In this document: in pieces, positions 9,732 to 17,581 of the stretch | How positions within the stretch are numbered: position 1 is the first letter of the stretch | How the letters are laid out: every line of letters begins with the position of its first letter | Source of the DNA: Pseudomaricurvus sp965656525 | Lineage (GTDB): Bacteria > Pseudomonadota > Gammaproteobacteria > Pseudomonadales > Cellvibrionaceae | Assembly: GCA_965656525.1 (NCBI GenBank) | Contig: CBFHKY010000011.1 | Span: forward strand, 52,273-116,272 | Reading direction: 5' to 3' | Length of the DNA stretch: 64,000 nt | The notes under the pieces: generated by a model | What the model saw: only the letters and a program-made list of their open reading frames with translations | Database searches by the model: none | What the model was told of the DNA's origin: nothing | Program-made: the position numbers and the translations under genes

Positions 9732-10757
9732 ATGCGCATCCTTCATGTCGCCCATCAACAATATCGTAAATACGGTCACACACGTGTGAACTGGGCACAA
9801 AAGCTTTTCTACGGCCTGATCAAAAACGATCACCATGTACAACCGTTCAGCGACCGAGACGTTGCCGCCTTTGAAGCACCACTGGGCATTCGTGATTTAG
9901 GGGTGAACAAAGCCAATAAACGACTACTGCAAACCGTCGACGCCTATCAGCCAGAGCTAATTATCGTTGGTCACTGTGACATTATTCGTAACGACACATT
10001 AGAAGCTGCCCGAAAGCTTGCTCCTAATGCGGTGATTGTGTCCTGTAACAATGACCCGTTGTTTGTCCCTGAAAATGCCGCAAAAATTGAACACCGCTGC
10101 CAGGTTGTGGATGCCATGTTTGTCTCTACCGGAACCCAAGAGCTGGATCGTTTTCGCGGCGCGCGCGCGCAACTATTGCACATGCCCAACCCGGTTGATC
10201 CAGCCGTAGAAACGTTCGATGCCAGCAGCCGTGAAGCAGACCAACTGCAGCACGATTTGATTTTTTGCAGTAAGTCGGAGGCCTACACGGAACGCGGCAA
10301 ACTCGTTAGCGACATCCACCAACATCTAACCAGTGAATTGTCTTTTTACACGCCCGGCAGCTTTGGTACCCCCGGAGTTTGGGGGCGCGACTACGATCTT
10401 GCGTTGGCGGACAGTAAGATGGGCCTCAACCTGAATCGACAAGAGGGATTGCACTGGTACTCTTCAGCACGGATGGCGCAAATGGCTGGCAATGGCGTAT
10501 TAACTTTCACTCATGCTAGCGCGAACTTTGACAGTTTATTTCCTGAGGAAACCCTAGTTTATTTTGCCTCGGCCGACGAACTAAAACGCAAACTACTGGC
10601 ATTTCACCACGACGATGCCATGCGCCAACATTGGGCGAGTCAATGTCGCCAATTTTTCCAGCGCGAAATCAATAACACCCTTTACGCGCAATATATTGTA
10701 GAGGCTAGCCTACAGCTCCCACTCAGCCACAGTTACGTTTGGCATGAGAACGTATAA
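9732..10757 (+). CDS. CgeB-like glycosyltransferase
   Basis: The product, about 341 residues, starts MRILHVAHQQYRKYGHTRVNW. Its second half resembles the CgeB/glycosyl transferase group 1-like family: MGLNLNRQEGLHWYSSARMAQMAGNGVLTF, then FPEETLVYFASADELKRKLL. The family includes spore-coat CgeB and many LPS or capsule locus proteins, and a GT-B transferase role is inferred. I chose ATG 9732 because the only longer start is a TTG at 9714 with no benefit. Its 3' end overlaps the next gene by 14 bp. Confidence 0.72.
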   Translation: MRILHVAHQQYRKYGHTRVNWAQKLFYGLIKNDHHVQPFSDRDVAAFEAPLGIRDLGVNKANKRLLQTVDAYQPELIIVGHCDIIRNDTLEAARKLAPNAVIVSCNNDPLFVPENAAKIEHRCQVVDAMFVSTGTQELDRFRGARAQLLHMPNPVDPAVETFDASSREADQLQHDLIFCSKSEAYTERGKLVSDIHQHLTSELSFYTPGSFGTPGVWGRDYDLALADSKMGLNLNRQEGLHWYSSARMAQMAGNGVLTFTHASANFDSLFPEETLVYFASADELKRKLLAFHHDDAMRQHWASQCRQFFQREINNTLYAQYIVEASLQLPLSHSYVWHENV

Positions 10758-11853
10758 CACAACGATAAACACCGAGATGACTGACAAAAAAAGCGCTACT
10801 ACCCCCTCAAACGGCTCAAGAATTCGAGTCGTACAAAGTCTCGCTGGAGCTGAATTTGGTGGTGCGGAAAACTTTTATACTCGGATGGTTTGTACGCTGG
10901 CCACTGAGCCTCTTTTGGAGCAACACGCTTTTACTCGAGCCAATGAGCACCGAGTTGGGCAACTACAAATGGCGGGGGTCCCCGTTCAAACGTTTCGCTT
11001 TGGCGGCAAGCTGGATATTTTCGGGCACCACGCTTACAACCAAGCACTGAAGACCTTAGCACCTGATATTGTGCTGACCTATATGAATAGGGCGAGTGGC
11101 CTAACCCCTAGAGGGAATTATCAATTGGCCTGCCGCCTTGGTCACTATTACGACCTGAAATACTACCGCCATGCCGACTATTGGGTCGGTATCACCAAGG
11201 GTATTTGTAATCACTTAGTACAAGGCGGGATGCCTGCTGAACGCGTGGTGCAGATCCCTAATTTTGCCGATGAAACTCCTGTCAGTGCTGTCGATCGTAG
11301 CGATTTCAACACCCCAAATGATGTGCCGCTGCTACTGGCGGCCGGACGACTGCACACGAATAAAGCATTTGATGTACTGCTTCACGCGCTGGCAGAGGTA
11401 CCGGATGCCGTTTTATGGCTGGCAGGCGATGGGCCTGAAAAAGAGAGCTTACAAAAACTGTGTCATGAAAAAGAGCTCAATCATCGAGTGCGATTTTTGG
11501 GCTGGCGTAACGATGTCGCTCGCCTAATGAAGACCGCGGACCTGTTTATATGCCCATCAAGGCATGAAGGTCTCGGCAGTATCGTGGTAGAAGCTTGGTT
11601 TCATCAGTGCCCTATCATTGCAGCTAATTCGCAGGGTCCCGGAGAGCTGATTGCCCACGAGCAAACTGGCTTAATCACTCCTGTCGATGATGCTGCAGCC
11701 CTCAGTACCGCCATCAACCAATTATTACAACATCCGTCCCAAGCTCAAGCTCTCGCGCAGCAAGCGTACGCCCATTACCAACAGCACTACAGCGCAAAAA
11801 CTATTGCAGCCCAATACATGGCGTTTTTCGACAGCATAGGGCGGCGTTCATGA
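10744..11853 (+). CDS. glycosyltransferase family 4 (LPS core)
   Basis: This 369-residue GT-B glycosyltransferase has an acceptor domain starting RIRVVQSLAGAEFGGAENFYTRMV. The donor domain shows LLAAGRLHTNKAFDVLLHAL, WLAGDGPEKESLQKL and PSRHEGLGSIVVEAWFHQCPIIAANSQGPGELI. This resembles the LPS core or capsule transferases of the WaaG/Cps type. The start is uncertain: ATG 10744 overlaps the upstream gene by 14 bp, while an in-frame ATG at 10777 avoids the overlap. Neither has a strong ribosome binding site. The stop codon overlaps the next start, so the chain of coupled genes continues. Confidence 0.88.
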   Translation: MRTYNTTINTEMTDKKSATTPSNGSRIRVVQSLAGAEFGGAENFYTRMVCTLATEPLLEQHAFTRANEHRVGQLQMAGVPVQTFRFGGKLDIFGHHAYNQALKTLAPDIVLTYMNRASGLTPRGNYQLACRLGHYYDLKYYRHADYWVGITKGICNHLVQGGMPAERVVQIPNFADETPVSAVDRSDFNTPNDVPLLLAAGRLHTNKAFDVLLHALAEVPDAVLWLAGDGPEKESLQKLCHEKELNHRVRFLGWRNDVARLMKTADLFICPSRHEGLGSIVVEAWFHQCPIIAANSQGPGELIAHEQTGLITPVDDAAALSTAINQLLQHPSQAQALAQQAYAHYQQHYSAKTIAAQYMAFFDSIGRRS

Positions 11854-12584
11854 CAGCGACCTCAACCCAACGAGAGGAACCAAGGTTAAGCCATAATGAC
11901 ATCAATCTTGGTACATTAGACGATGCGTTTTCCCGTGGCGGGAATCGGTTGTGTTTTGTGCACCCCCACAATTCAAATCAAATTATCAAAGTGGCACGAC
12001 CAGACCGGCTGGCTCACATCAAACGACGAGAGAAATCGTTTCCTAAAAACTTAAAACCTTTAAGTGTATTTGATGACAACCTCCAAGAATCCGAGGTCTA
12101 CCAACGCATTACCCGATGGATTGGGCCTCAAGCCTTTGAACTGATTCCACCTTGCCACGGCTTTGTGGCAACCAACTTAGGGCCGGGTCTGTGCAGCGAT
12201 TTAATCCGGGACGACTCCGGCGCTATATCTCTGACGTTAAAACAATTCTTGTGGATCAATGGCAATACCGCAGAGCTGCAGAAAGCCGTCCAGCACTTCA
12301 CTCGACGCTGGAGCGAACTGGGGATGCCGTCACGCAACTTGCTGCTACACAATATTGTGGTGCAATGCGAAGAAGGCATTCCACTGCGACTGTTTGTCAT
12401 TGATGGATTAGGCTGGCCAGACTTAATTCCGCTAGGCTATGTTTGCAAGCCTCTGGCCAAACGCAAAGCGGCTCGAAAAGCGACACAGCTCTACCTCGCG
12501 ATCGAAGCGCTGCTGCAAAAAAAAGCTGATAACAGCCACTATGGTTATCATGGGTGGCTGAACGAAGAATCCCGTTCAGGGTGA
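11850..12584 (+). CDS. YrbL/PhoP-regulated family protein, kinase-like, in LPS core cluster
   Basis: This 244-residue protein resembles the YrbL-PhoP_reg family, which shares the kinase-like fold of LPS kinases. Near the N-terminus GGNRLCFVHPHNSNQIIKVARP looks like a nucleotide-binding lobe with the lysine in IIKVARP. Near the C-terminus NLLLHNIVVQ and FVIDGLGWP look like the catalytic and metal-binding loops (N and D of a D-x-G type motif). No transmembrane segment is present. Its place inside a coupled glycosyltransferase operon suggests that it phosphorylates an LPS core sugar. That role is inferred, not shown. Its 3' end overlaps the convergent GT2 gene by 9 bp. Confidence 0.72.
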   Translation: MTATSTQREEPRLSHNDINLGTLDDAFSRGGNRLCFVHPHNSNQIIKVARPDRLAHIKRREKSFPKNLKPLSVFDDNLQESEVYQRITRWIGPQAFELIPPCHGFVATNLGPGLCSDLIRDDSGAISLTLKQFLWINGNTAELQKAVQHFTRRWSELGMPSRNLLLHNIVVQCEEGIPLRLFVIDGLGWPDLIPLGYVCKPLAKRKAARKATQLYLAIEALLQKKADNSHYGYHGWLNEESRSG

Positions 12585-13427
12585 GCGCACGTTACCTGTA
12601 AGAACCTCCAACCGACGCGGGTTACCCTGCGAATCAAACGCCTGCTTGCCTTGTCGATAAGCCAATAAACCTCCCAATCTGGCTTTGAACTTTTGTCGCT
12701 TCGCACGCGAAACACTGAAAAACCTCTTAACGCAGTAACGCAATAATAGACTCGTCAGCCGCATACGCCCTTTGTTTAATCCGTGCTTACACAAGTAGTA
12801 GGCACTGGACCAACCCACATGCCATTGTTTGAAGTACGTGACCTGAGGTGAATCCCCTGAAGAAGTGCCTTTATCATGACGGAAATAGAACCCACTGTGG
12901 CGAAGAATCTGACCGCCACCTTGAAGCACTCGGTAGCACAGATCTTTTTCTTCGTAGAACAGAAATAAATTATCATCAAACCAACCAACCGACTGTAACC
13001 GCTGGGTATCCAGTAACATCACGGCCCCTAAGACGTTGTTTACAGGCTGCCAGCTTTTATTACCGCGTTCGCGTTCACTGGTTGCCGGCGCATAGATGGC
13101 GGCCTGCCCTTCGATAGCCAGCGCCGCGTCAAAGAACTCAATAATATCGTCATCCGTCACCACAATGTCGGGATTTAAAATCAGCACATAACGGGTGTTT
13201 GCTGCTCGAAGGGCTACATTGGAAGCACGACCATAACCTTCGTTTTTATCTAGAGCCATAACATTCAACGATGGGAACCGAGCTTTTAATAGATCAGCGC
13301 TGCCATCACTACTGTTATTATCTACAACAACCACTTGAAAACCTTTGGTCTCCATCACTTGCGATAAACCAGACACGATCACTGCACCACTGTTGTAAGA
13401 CACAACGGCCACCGTTAAATCGATCAT
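12576..13427 (-). CDS. glycosyltransferase family 2, rhamnosyltransferase-like
   Basis: This 283-residue GT-A enzyme begins IDLTVAVVSYNSG and carries VVVDNNSSDGSADLL. Its metal-binding region reads LNPDIVVTDDDI, where N-P-D takes the place of D-x-D as in rhamnosyltransferases. The downstream FLFYEEKDLCYRV segment provides the acidic catalytic motif. It is cytoplasmic. It is translationally coupled (4-bp overlap) to the upstream membrane protein gene, which suggests they act on the same glycan. Confidence 0.85.
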   Translation of the reverse strand: MIDLTVAVVSYNSGAVIVSGLSQVMETKGFQVVVVDNNSSDGSADLLKARFPSLNVMALDKNEGYGRASNVALRAANTRYVLILNPDIVVTDDDIIEFFDAALAIEGQAAIYAPATSERERGNKSWQPVNNVLGAVMLLDTQRLQSVGWFDDNLFLFYEEKDLCYRVLQGGGQILRHSGFYFRHDKGTSSGDSPQVTYFKQWHVGWSSAYYLCKHGLNKGRMRLTSLLLRYCVKRFFSVSRAKRQKFKARLGGLLAYRQGKQAFDSQGNPRRLEVLTGNVRSP

Positions 13428-14893
13428 GGCTTTACCTTCTCAGAGTAAATGCCGGCCCAACTACGTTTTTCGTTAGCAAAGCTTTTCAAGAGCGTCATAT
13501 TTTCTGCACAGGGCGGCATTTGTTCAATCTGTTTTTTACTTGTATAAACATACACATCATAAGTATCGACCAAAGAACACATTGGATCATCCCGCATACC
13601 ATCCTCAATCTGATGCAATCGATCGATGGAATAAGACAGGCCGCGCTGATTGGAAATTACTGTCGCTTCTGCCGGTAAGTTATGATCTATCCAGACGATC
13701 GCGTCCTTTTTAAAATCCCTACTGGGTCCGGTAGAAATAAAGCCATCCACAAAGAAAACCAATGCAAAAAATGCCATTAACCCTTTTTGCCAGCGGGACG
13801 CGTGTTGCAACAAGTGGCCGTAATGCATTACAAATAATGCCAACATTAAGATACAAATCAGAACGGTATACCGCGCTTGCAAAAAGCCACCGTAATACGT
13901 CTGATAAAAAAGCGGAATGGACAATAAAGCGATAGCCACCAACAGTTCGCGGCTCCAGCCTCGCCCCTTGCCCACAAAGTTAGACATGCCCAAATACAAA
14001 ATATACCAGCGAAGGTTACTTACTATAGCGGCTAAAAAGATATACGCGCTTCCAAATAAATAAAACCCTTCGGCGTGCTTACTGGCATGCTTGCTCAAAG
14101 TTTGTTCTCGCAGCAGAGTTAAGCTTTCTTGCTGAAACTGCAAAAAGATCGTCAACTGTTTCTGAAAGAATGACAGCGTTGATAAGTCTTGCGGCAAGAA
14201 GTTCGCCACTGCAGCAAAAACATCTTGTATATTTTCAAGTATCGCCACTGCCAACAAGAGCGCTAAACCAATAAAGATAGGCCGCTGGTAGCTCAAAAAT
14301 AACGCCAGTGGGAAGAGCAATAGAAACAAGGCTTCGACACGAAACAGCGCCGCCATAAGAACACACAGCAAAGCCAGAGCAGCTTTTGTAAAATAGCGAT
14401 CAATGGAAGGCGTCAAATAGCACCACAGTGCGGCCAACATAAATCCGTAATAGCCGGGATCACGATAGATATCAGCGCGAATTTCATTGAGAATCGGAAA
14501 AAGCGCAAACAGGAAAACGCCCAAAGTGACTTGGAAAATCGACAGTTTTAAGGATCTTAAGATACCCGTAAAAGCGACACTGGCAAAAGCGAACAAGGTG
14601 GCGTTGAGTACATCAGCAATAAACTGCAAGCTCATGCCTGTCAACTCACGCCCAGCATAGATGAACAATGAATAAAAGGTCAGTCTATGGTGCTGATCAA
14701 CTGTTTGTTCTACCCCCTGTAAGGCAATCAGTTTTGCAATGGAGAGAAAGTAAACACCATCGCTATTGATCAGGCCACGACTCGCAATCGCCAGCAGGCT
14801 TGCCAGCAGACTTAAAATGAGAGACACACGATAGGGATGACTCTGGACCAACAACGATATTGTTGCCCCCAAACCCTTAGCGGCTTTAAACAT
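13424..14893 (-). CDS. polytopic membrane protein, GT-C glycosyltransferase-like
   Basis: This 489-residue integral membrane protein has roughly ten or more hydrophobic helices, then a soluble C-terminal part of about 100 residues. Between the first two helices lies SRGLINSDGVYFLSIAKLIA. This resembles the first extracytoplasmic loop of GT-C (PMT/ArnT-type) transferases, where an acidic residue is catalytic. I therefore infer a lipid-phosphate-sugar-dependent transferase, but no specific family signature is certain. It could equally be a polymerase-like membrane protein. It is the first gene of a pair with the downstream GT2 gene. Confidence 0.65.
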   Translation of the reverse strand: MFKAAKGLGATISLLVQSHPYRVSLILSLLASLLAIASRGLINSDGVYFLSIAKLIALQGVEQTVDQHHRLTFYSLFIYAGRELTGMSLQFIADVLNATLFAFASVAFTGILRSLKLSIFQVTLGVFLFALFPILNEIRADIYRDPGYYGFMLAALWCYLTPSIDRYFTKAALALLCVLMAALFRVEALFLLLFPLALFLSYQRPIFIGLALLLAVAILENIQDVFAAVANFLPQDLSTLSFFQKQLTIFLQFQQESLTLLREQTLSKHASKHAEGFYLFGSAYIFLAAIVSNLRWYILYLGMSNFVGKGRGWSRELLVAIALLSIPLFYQTYYGGFLQARYTVLICILMLALFVMHYGHLLQHASRWQKGLMAFFALVFFVDGFISTGPSRDFKKDAIVWIDHNLPAEATVISNQRGLSYSIDRLHQIEDGMRDDPMCSLVDTYDVYVYTSKKQIEQMPPCAENMTLLKSFANEKRSWAGIYSEKVKP

Positions 14894-15037
14894 AATGATT
14901 GCAAACCTTACGCATATGGATAGAAATTATCCTACGGGGCTGTCTTAACTCGCATCCGAAGTAGCCCATAGCTCAATTCAATGAGCATAATACACAAGGC
15001 AAACTGAACCAACCGACGTTTCATTCAAGATTGCTGA

Positions 15038-15988
15038 TCAAGCAACTTTGATAATAGGTGACAACACATCCAATACTGCACTCGGAATAGCTCGACCACT
15101 GGCATCAGCGACAAGACACGAGCGACTCGCATCAGAAAAACCACATAGCTGGCCGGTTTCTAAAAACACCGTAGGCACATCCAATGCAGCGCTTAACTGC
15201 CCAAGACCGCTGTTTATTGCAACAACGGCAGAGGCCTGTCCCAGCACTCCAGCCACACCTTGTAAATTAAGCTTGGGCAAGACATCGACTGAAGGCCTGC
15301 CTTCAGCAATACGGCTGGCGCGCGCTTTTTCGGCTTCCGTTGACCAAGGCAGGCGCACCCGAAAGCCCGCGTCAGTGAGTTCCCCAGCGAGATTGATCCA
15401 ATCAGCCTCGGGGTAAATTTTGTCGTCGGTAGAGGTGCCGTGCAAGAACACAATCGTTGGTGCTTCTGGCGTCACACTGCAAAAACGGCTCCGATCTAAA
15501 CCATGACAGGCCTGAGTATTAGGTTTTTCATAACCTAGAGCTTGAGCAAAAAGCGTACGGGTTCGCTCAACAGAAGGCAGCTCGCGAGGCACAAAGTAAC
15601 GATGTCGGTAGCTTAAAGTCGCCAAACGCTCACGCACGCATTGACGATCAAAACCTGCGACAGGCGCTTTCACCAAACTCGCCAGCCAGCTACTCTTCAT
15701 CAGCCCTTGAGCATCAATCACCAAATCATAATGGTGCTTACCCAGCTGTGTGCGAAACTGCTTCCATTCTACCGAATTTAAAGACTGCACCACGTGTTTG
15801 CGCCATCGATGCAGTGCCACTGGAATTACGTTGTCAACCGCAGGGTGTAAGGCAGGAATTTCAGCAAAATCTTCTTCGACCATCCAGTCAAAGACCACTG
15901 AAGGCATGGCTTGTTTGGCATCGGTTATGGCGGGTAACGTGTGGATCACTTCCGCCAAAGAAGACGTTTTAACGATGAGAACTCTCAT
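15038..15988 (-). CDS. heptosyltransferase I-like protein (WaaC family, altered active site)
   Basis: This 316-residue protein aligns by eye with WaaC over its whole length: MRVLIVKTSS, VVFDWMVEEDFAEIPALHPAVDNVIPVALHRWRK, DLVIDAQGLMKSSWLA, VERTRTLFAQALGY and FLHGTSTDDK. WaaC transfers L-glycero-D-manno-heptose from ADP-heptose to Kdo2-lipid A. Several positions expected in active WaaC differ. The usual SSxGD is SSLAE, so the catalytic aspartate at position 13 is glutamate. The usual VDTGLxHL is INSGLGQL, so Asp and His are lost. The GPTxPG loop is replaced by LETGQLCG. The protein is also shorter than the P. aeruginosa enzyme. It is either a diverged transferase or inactive. The position next to ilvE-glnE is that of waaC in Pseudomonas. 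Confidence 0.8.
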   Translation of the reverse strand: MRVLIVKTSSLAEVIHTLPAITDAKQAMPSVVFDWMVEEDFAEIPALHPAVDNVIPVALHRWRKHVVQSLNSVEWKQFRTQLGKHHYDLVIDAQGLMKSSWLASLVKAPVAGFDRQCVRERLATLSYRHRYFVPRELPSVERTRTLFAQALGYEKPNTQACHGLDRSRFCSVTPEAPTIVFLHGTSTDDKIYPEADWINLAGELTDAGFRVRLPWSTEAEKARASRIAEGRPSVDVLPKLNLQGVAGVLGQASAVVAINSGLGQLSAALDVPTVFLETGQLCGFSDASRSCLVADASGRAIPSAVLDVLSPIIKVA

Positions 15989-16473
15989 TGTGCCGGTGCG
16001 CCTCCCTCAATTGCTTGATTGAGAATCTGGTAAAAAACGGGACGAGATAAGGAGTGCGGCATGATACCGAAGCTCGTGCTAAACACCAGAAAAAGTACAT
16101 CAACTTTTCTAAATAAAGATGATCACTCCTTGAGGCATACATCCCGCTTTATGCGATCAAAAGACGAAAAGTCGATCGTAAAGGGTTTAACGGGTGCAAA
16201 TAAAAGCCTCTGCATGGGNNNNNNNNNNNNNNNNNNNNNNNNNNNNNNNNNNNNNNNNNNNNNNNNNNNNNNNNNNNNNNNNNNNNNNNNNNNNNNNNNN
16301 NNNNNNNNNNNNNNNNNGCATGGGTGAATAACGCCCTTTAGTATTCCAATTTTACGGTGGGCTAATTACAATTCACGGTCTGCTATACTGGCTTGTCGCT
16401 GGCGTCCAACACTAAACGCCACTGATCCTGTAATCCTAAGCACATTGATTCCGTATATTTGAGGTTCCGCCCT
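15989..16473. other. divergent intergenic region with assembly gap
   Basis: The 485-bp region between the WaaC-like gene and ilvE should hold both promoters. It contains 99 N at 16219-16317, flanked by GCATGGG on both sides, a possible 7-bp contig overlap. I find no RNA gene and no convincing protein. An open frame from 16061 continues only because it reads through N. Confidence 0.6.
16219..16317. other. assembly gap, 99 N
   Basis: This is a run of exactly 99 N, the same size as the three other gaps in the window, so it is a placeholder and not a measured distance. It lies in the waaC-like/ilvE intergenic region. In Pseudomonas waaF occupies this place, but too little flanking sequence is present to say whether anything is missing. 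Confidence 0.97.
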
Positions 16474-17472
16474 ATGACCGCCTTCGGTAGCGTTTTTATG
16501 CCAGAAATGGCCCTAACCGTATTTGACGGAAACACATGGAGCGAACCGAAGCTTGTCACCAGTGACAGCATCAGTCTGCACCCTGGGGCACACGTCCTGC
16601 ATTACGCCAGCACTTGCTTTGAGGGTCTGAAGGCGTTTCGTCATAGCGATGGCAGCGTAAAAATCTTCCGCATGGGATGCAACATTGCGCGTTTTAAGCA
16701 AAGCAGCGAACTGCTCGCACTGCCCGCTATTAACACCGAACAAACTCGCAACATGATCATCGACGTCGTCAAACGTTTCGCCGACCAAGTGCCGGAAGTG
16801 CCCGGCTCACTTTACATTCGCCCTACCCATATCGGTACTGAGCCGGCTATTGGTAAGGCGGCCGCCCCCTCGACGACCTCAATGCAGTACATTTTGGTCT
16901 CGCCAGTAGGGGACTACTTTGCCGGAGGAGCCGATACAACGCTAAGCCTGCTGCTGGAAGAAGATGGCATGCGTTGCGCTGCCCATATGGGACGTATCAA
17001 AAGTGGGGGCAATTATGCGAGTGCCTTACTGCCGACTCTGAACGCCAAACGTGACTTAAACGTGGATCAAATTTTGTTTTGCCCCAATGGTGATGTACAA
17101 GAAACTGGCGCGGCCAACTTTTTGTTGATCGATGGCAACACGCTCATCACTAAAGCTCTGGATGACAGTTTCCTGCACGGCGTCACGCGCAACTCGATCC
17201 TGACGCTGGCTCGCGACATGGGTATGAATGTGGAAGAGCGCGATTTAAGCGTGACAGAACTGTTAGAGCGCTGCCAAAAACCGGGTTGTGAAGCGGCTCT
17301 CTCTGGAACAGCAGCTGTTCTTACACCCGTTGGCACACTGCTGCACCAGGACAAAAAGCATCAGGTAGGTAACGGCAAACCGGGTGCGGCCACCACAAAA
17401 CTGCGCCAAGCACTCAACAGCATCCAGTGGGGGCTCGCCGAAGATACTCACGGCTGGCTGACCAGCGTTTAA
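16474..17472 (+). CDS. ilvE: branched-chain amino acid aminotransferase
   Basis: This fold-type IV PLP enzyme of 332 residues catalyses the final transamination in isoleucine, leucine and valine synthesis and the first step in their breakdown. Visible signatures are HYASTCFEGLKAFRH, YIRPTHIGTEPAIGK, the PLP lysine region GRIKSGGNYASALLP, and GDVQETGAANFLLI with the conserved glutamate. LSGTAAVLTPVG binds the phosphate. The sequence belongs to the larger eukaryote-like BCAT group, about 335 residues. I took ATG 16474 because GAGG stands ten bases upstream; the frame opens five codons earlier at a TTG. It is convergent with glnE. Confidence 0.93.
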   Translation: MTAFGSVFMPEMALTVFDGNTWSEPKLVTSDSISLHPGAHVLHYASTCFEGLKAFRHSDGSVKIFRMGCNIARFKQSSELLALPAINTEQTRNMIIDVVKRFADQVPEVPGSLYIRPTHIGTEPAIGKAAAPSTTSMQYILVSPVGDYFAGGADTTLSLLLEEDGMRCAAHMGRIKSGGNYASALLPTLNAKRDLNVDQILFCPNGDVQETGAANFLLIDGNTLITKALDDSFLHGVTRNSILTLARDMGMNVEERDLSVTELLERCQKPGCEAALSGTAAVLTPVGTLLHQDKKHQVGNGKPGAATTKLRQALNSIQWGLAEDTHGWLTSV

Positions 17473-17550
17473 GCTAACTTAAACGCCCACCCCATAAACG
17501 TTAAAAGCCGCAGTACTCTGTAAATACGACGGCGACTGGAGCACACCAAC

Positions 17551-17581
17551 AACGGCCCAACGTGCAACACGTTAGGCCGTT
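17551..17581 (-). terminator. long hairpin spanning the glnE stop codon
   Basis: AACGGCC-C-AACGTG (17551-17564) pairs with CACGTT-A-GGCCGTT (17568-17581) around a three-base loop. This gives 13 pairs with one internal C/A mismatch. The glnE stop codon is inside the right arm. No T-run follows on either strand, so it is either a Rho-dependent or processed 3' end for glnE, perhaps also serving ilvE, or an mRNA-stabilising structure. Confidence 0.55.

Noticed and set aside
16061..16327. Open frame of 88 codons before ilvE
   Set aside because: Over a third of it is N; the real part has no recognisable protein character or ribosome binding site.
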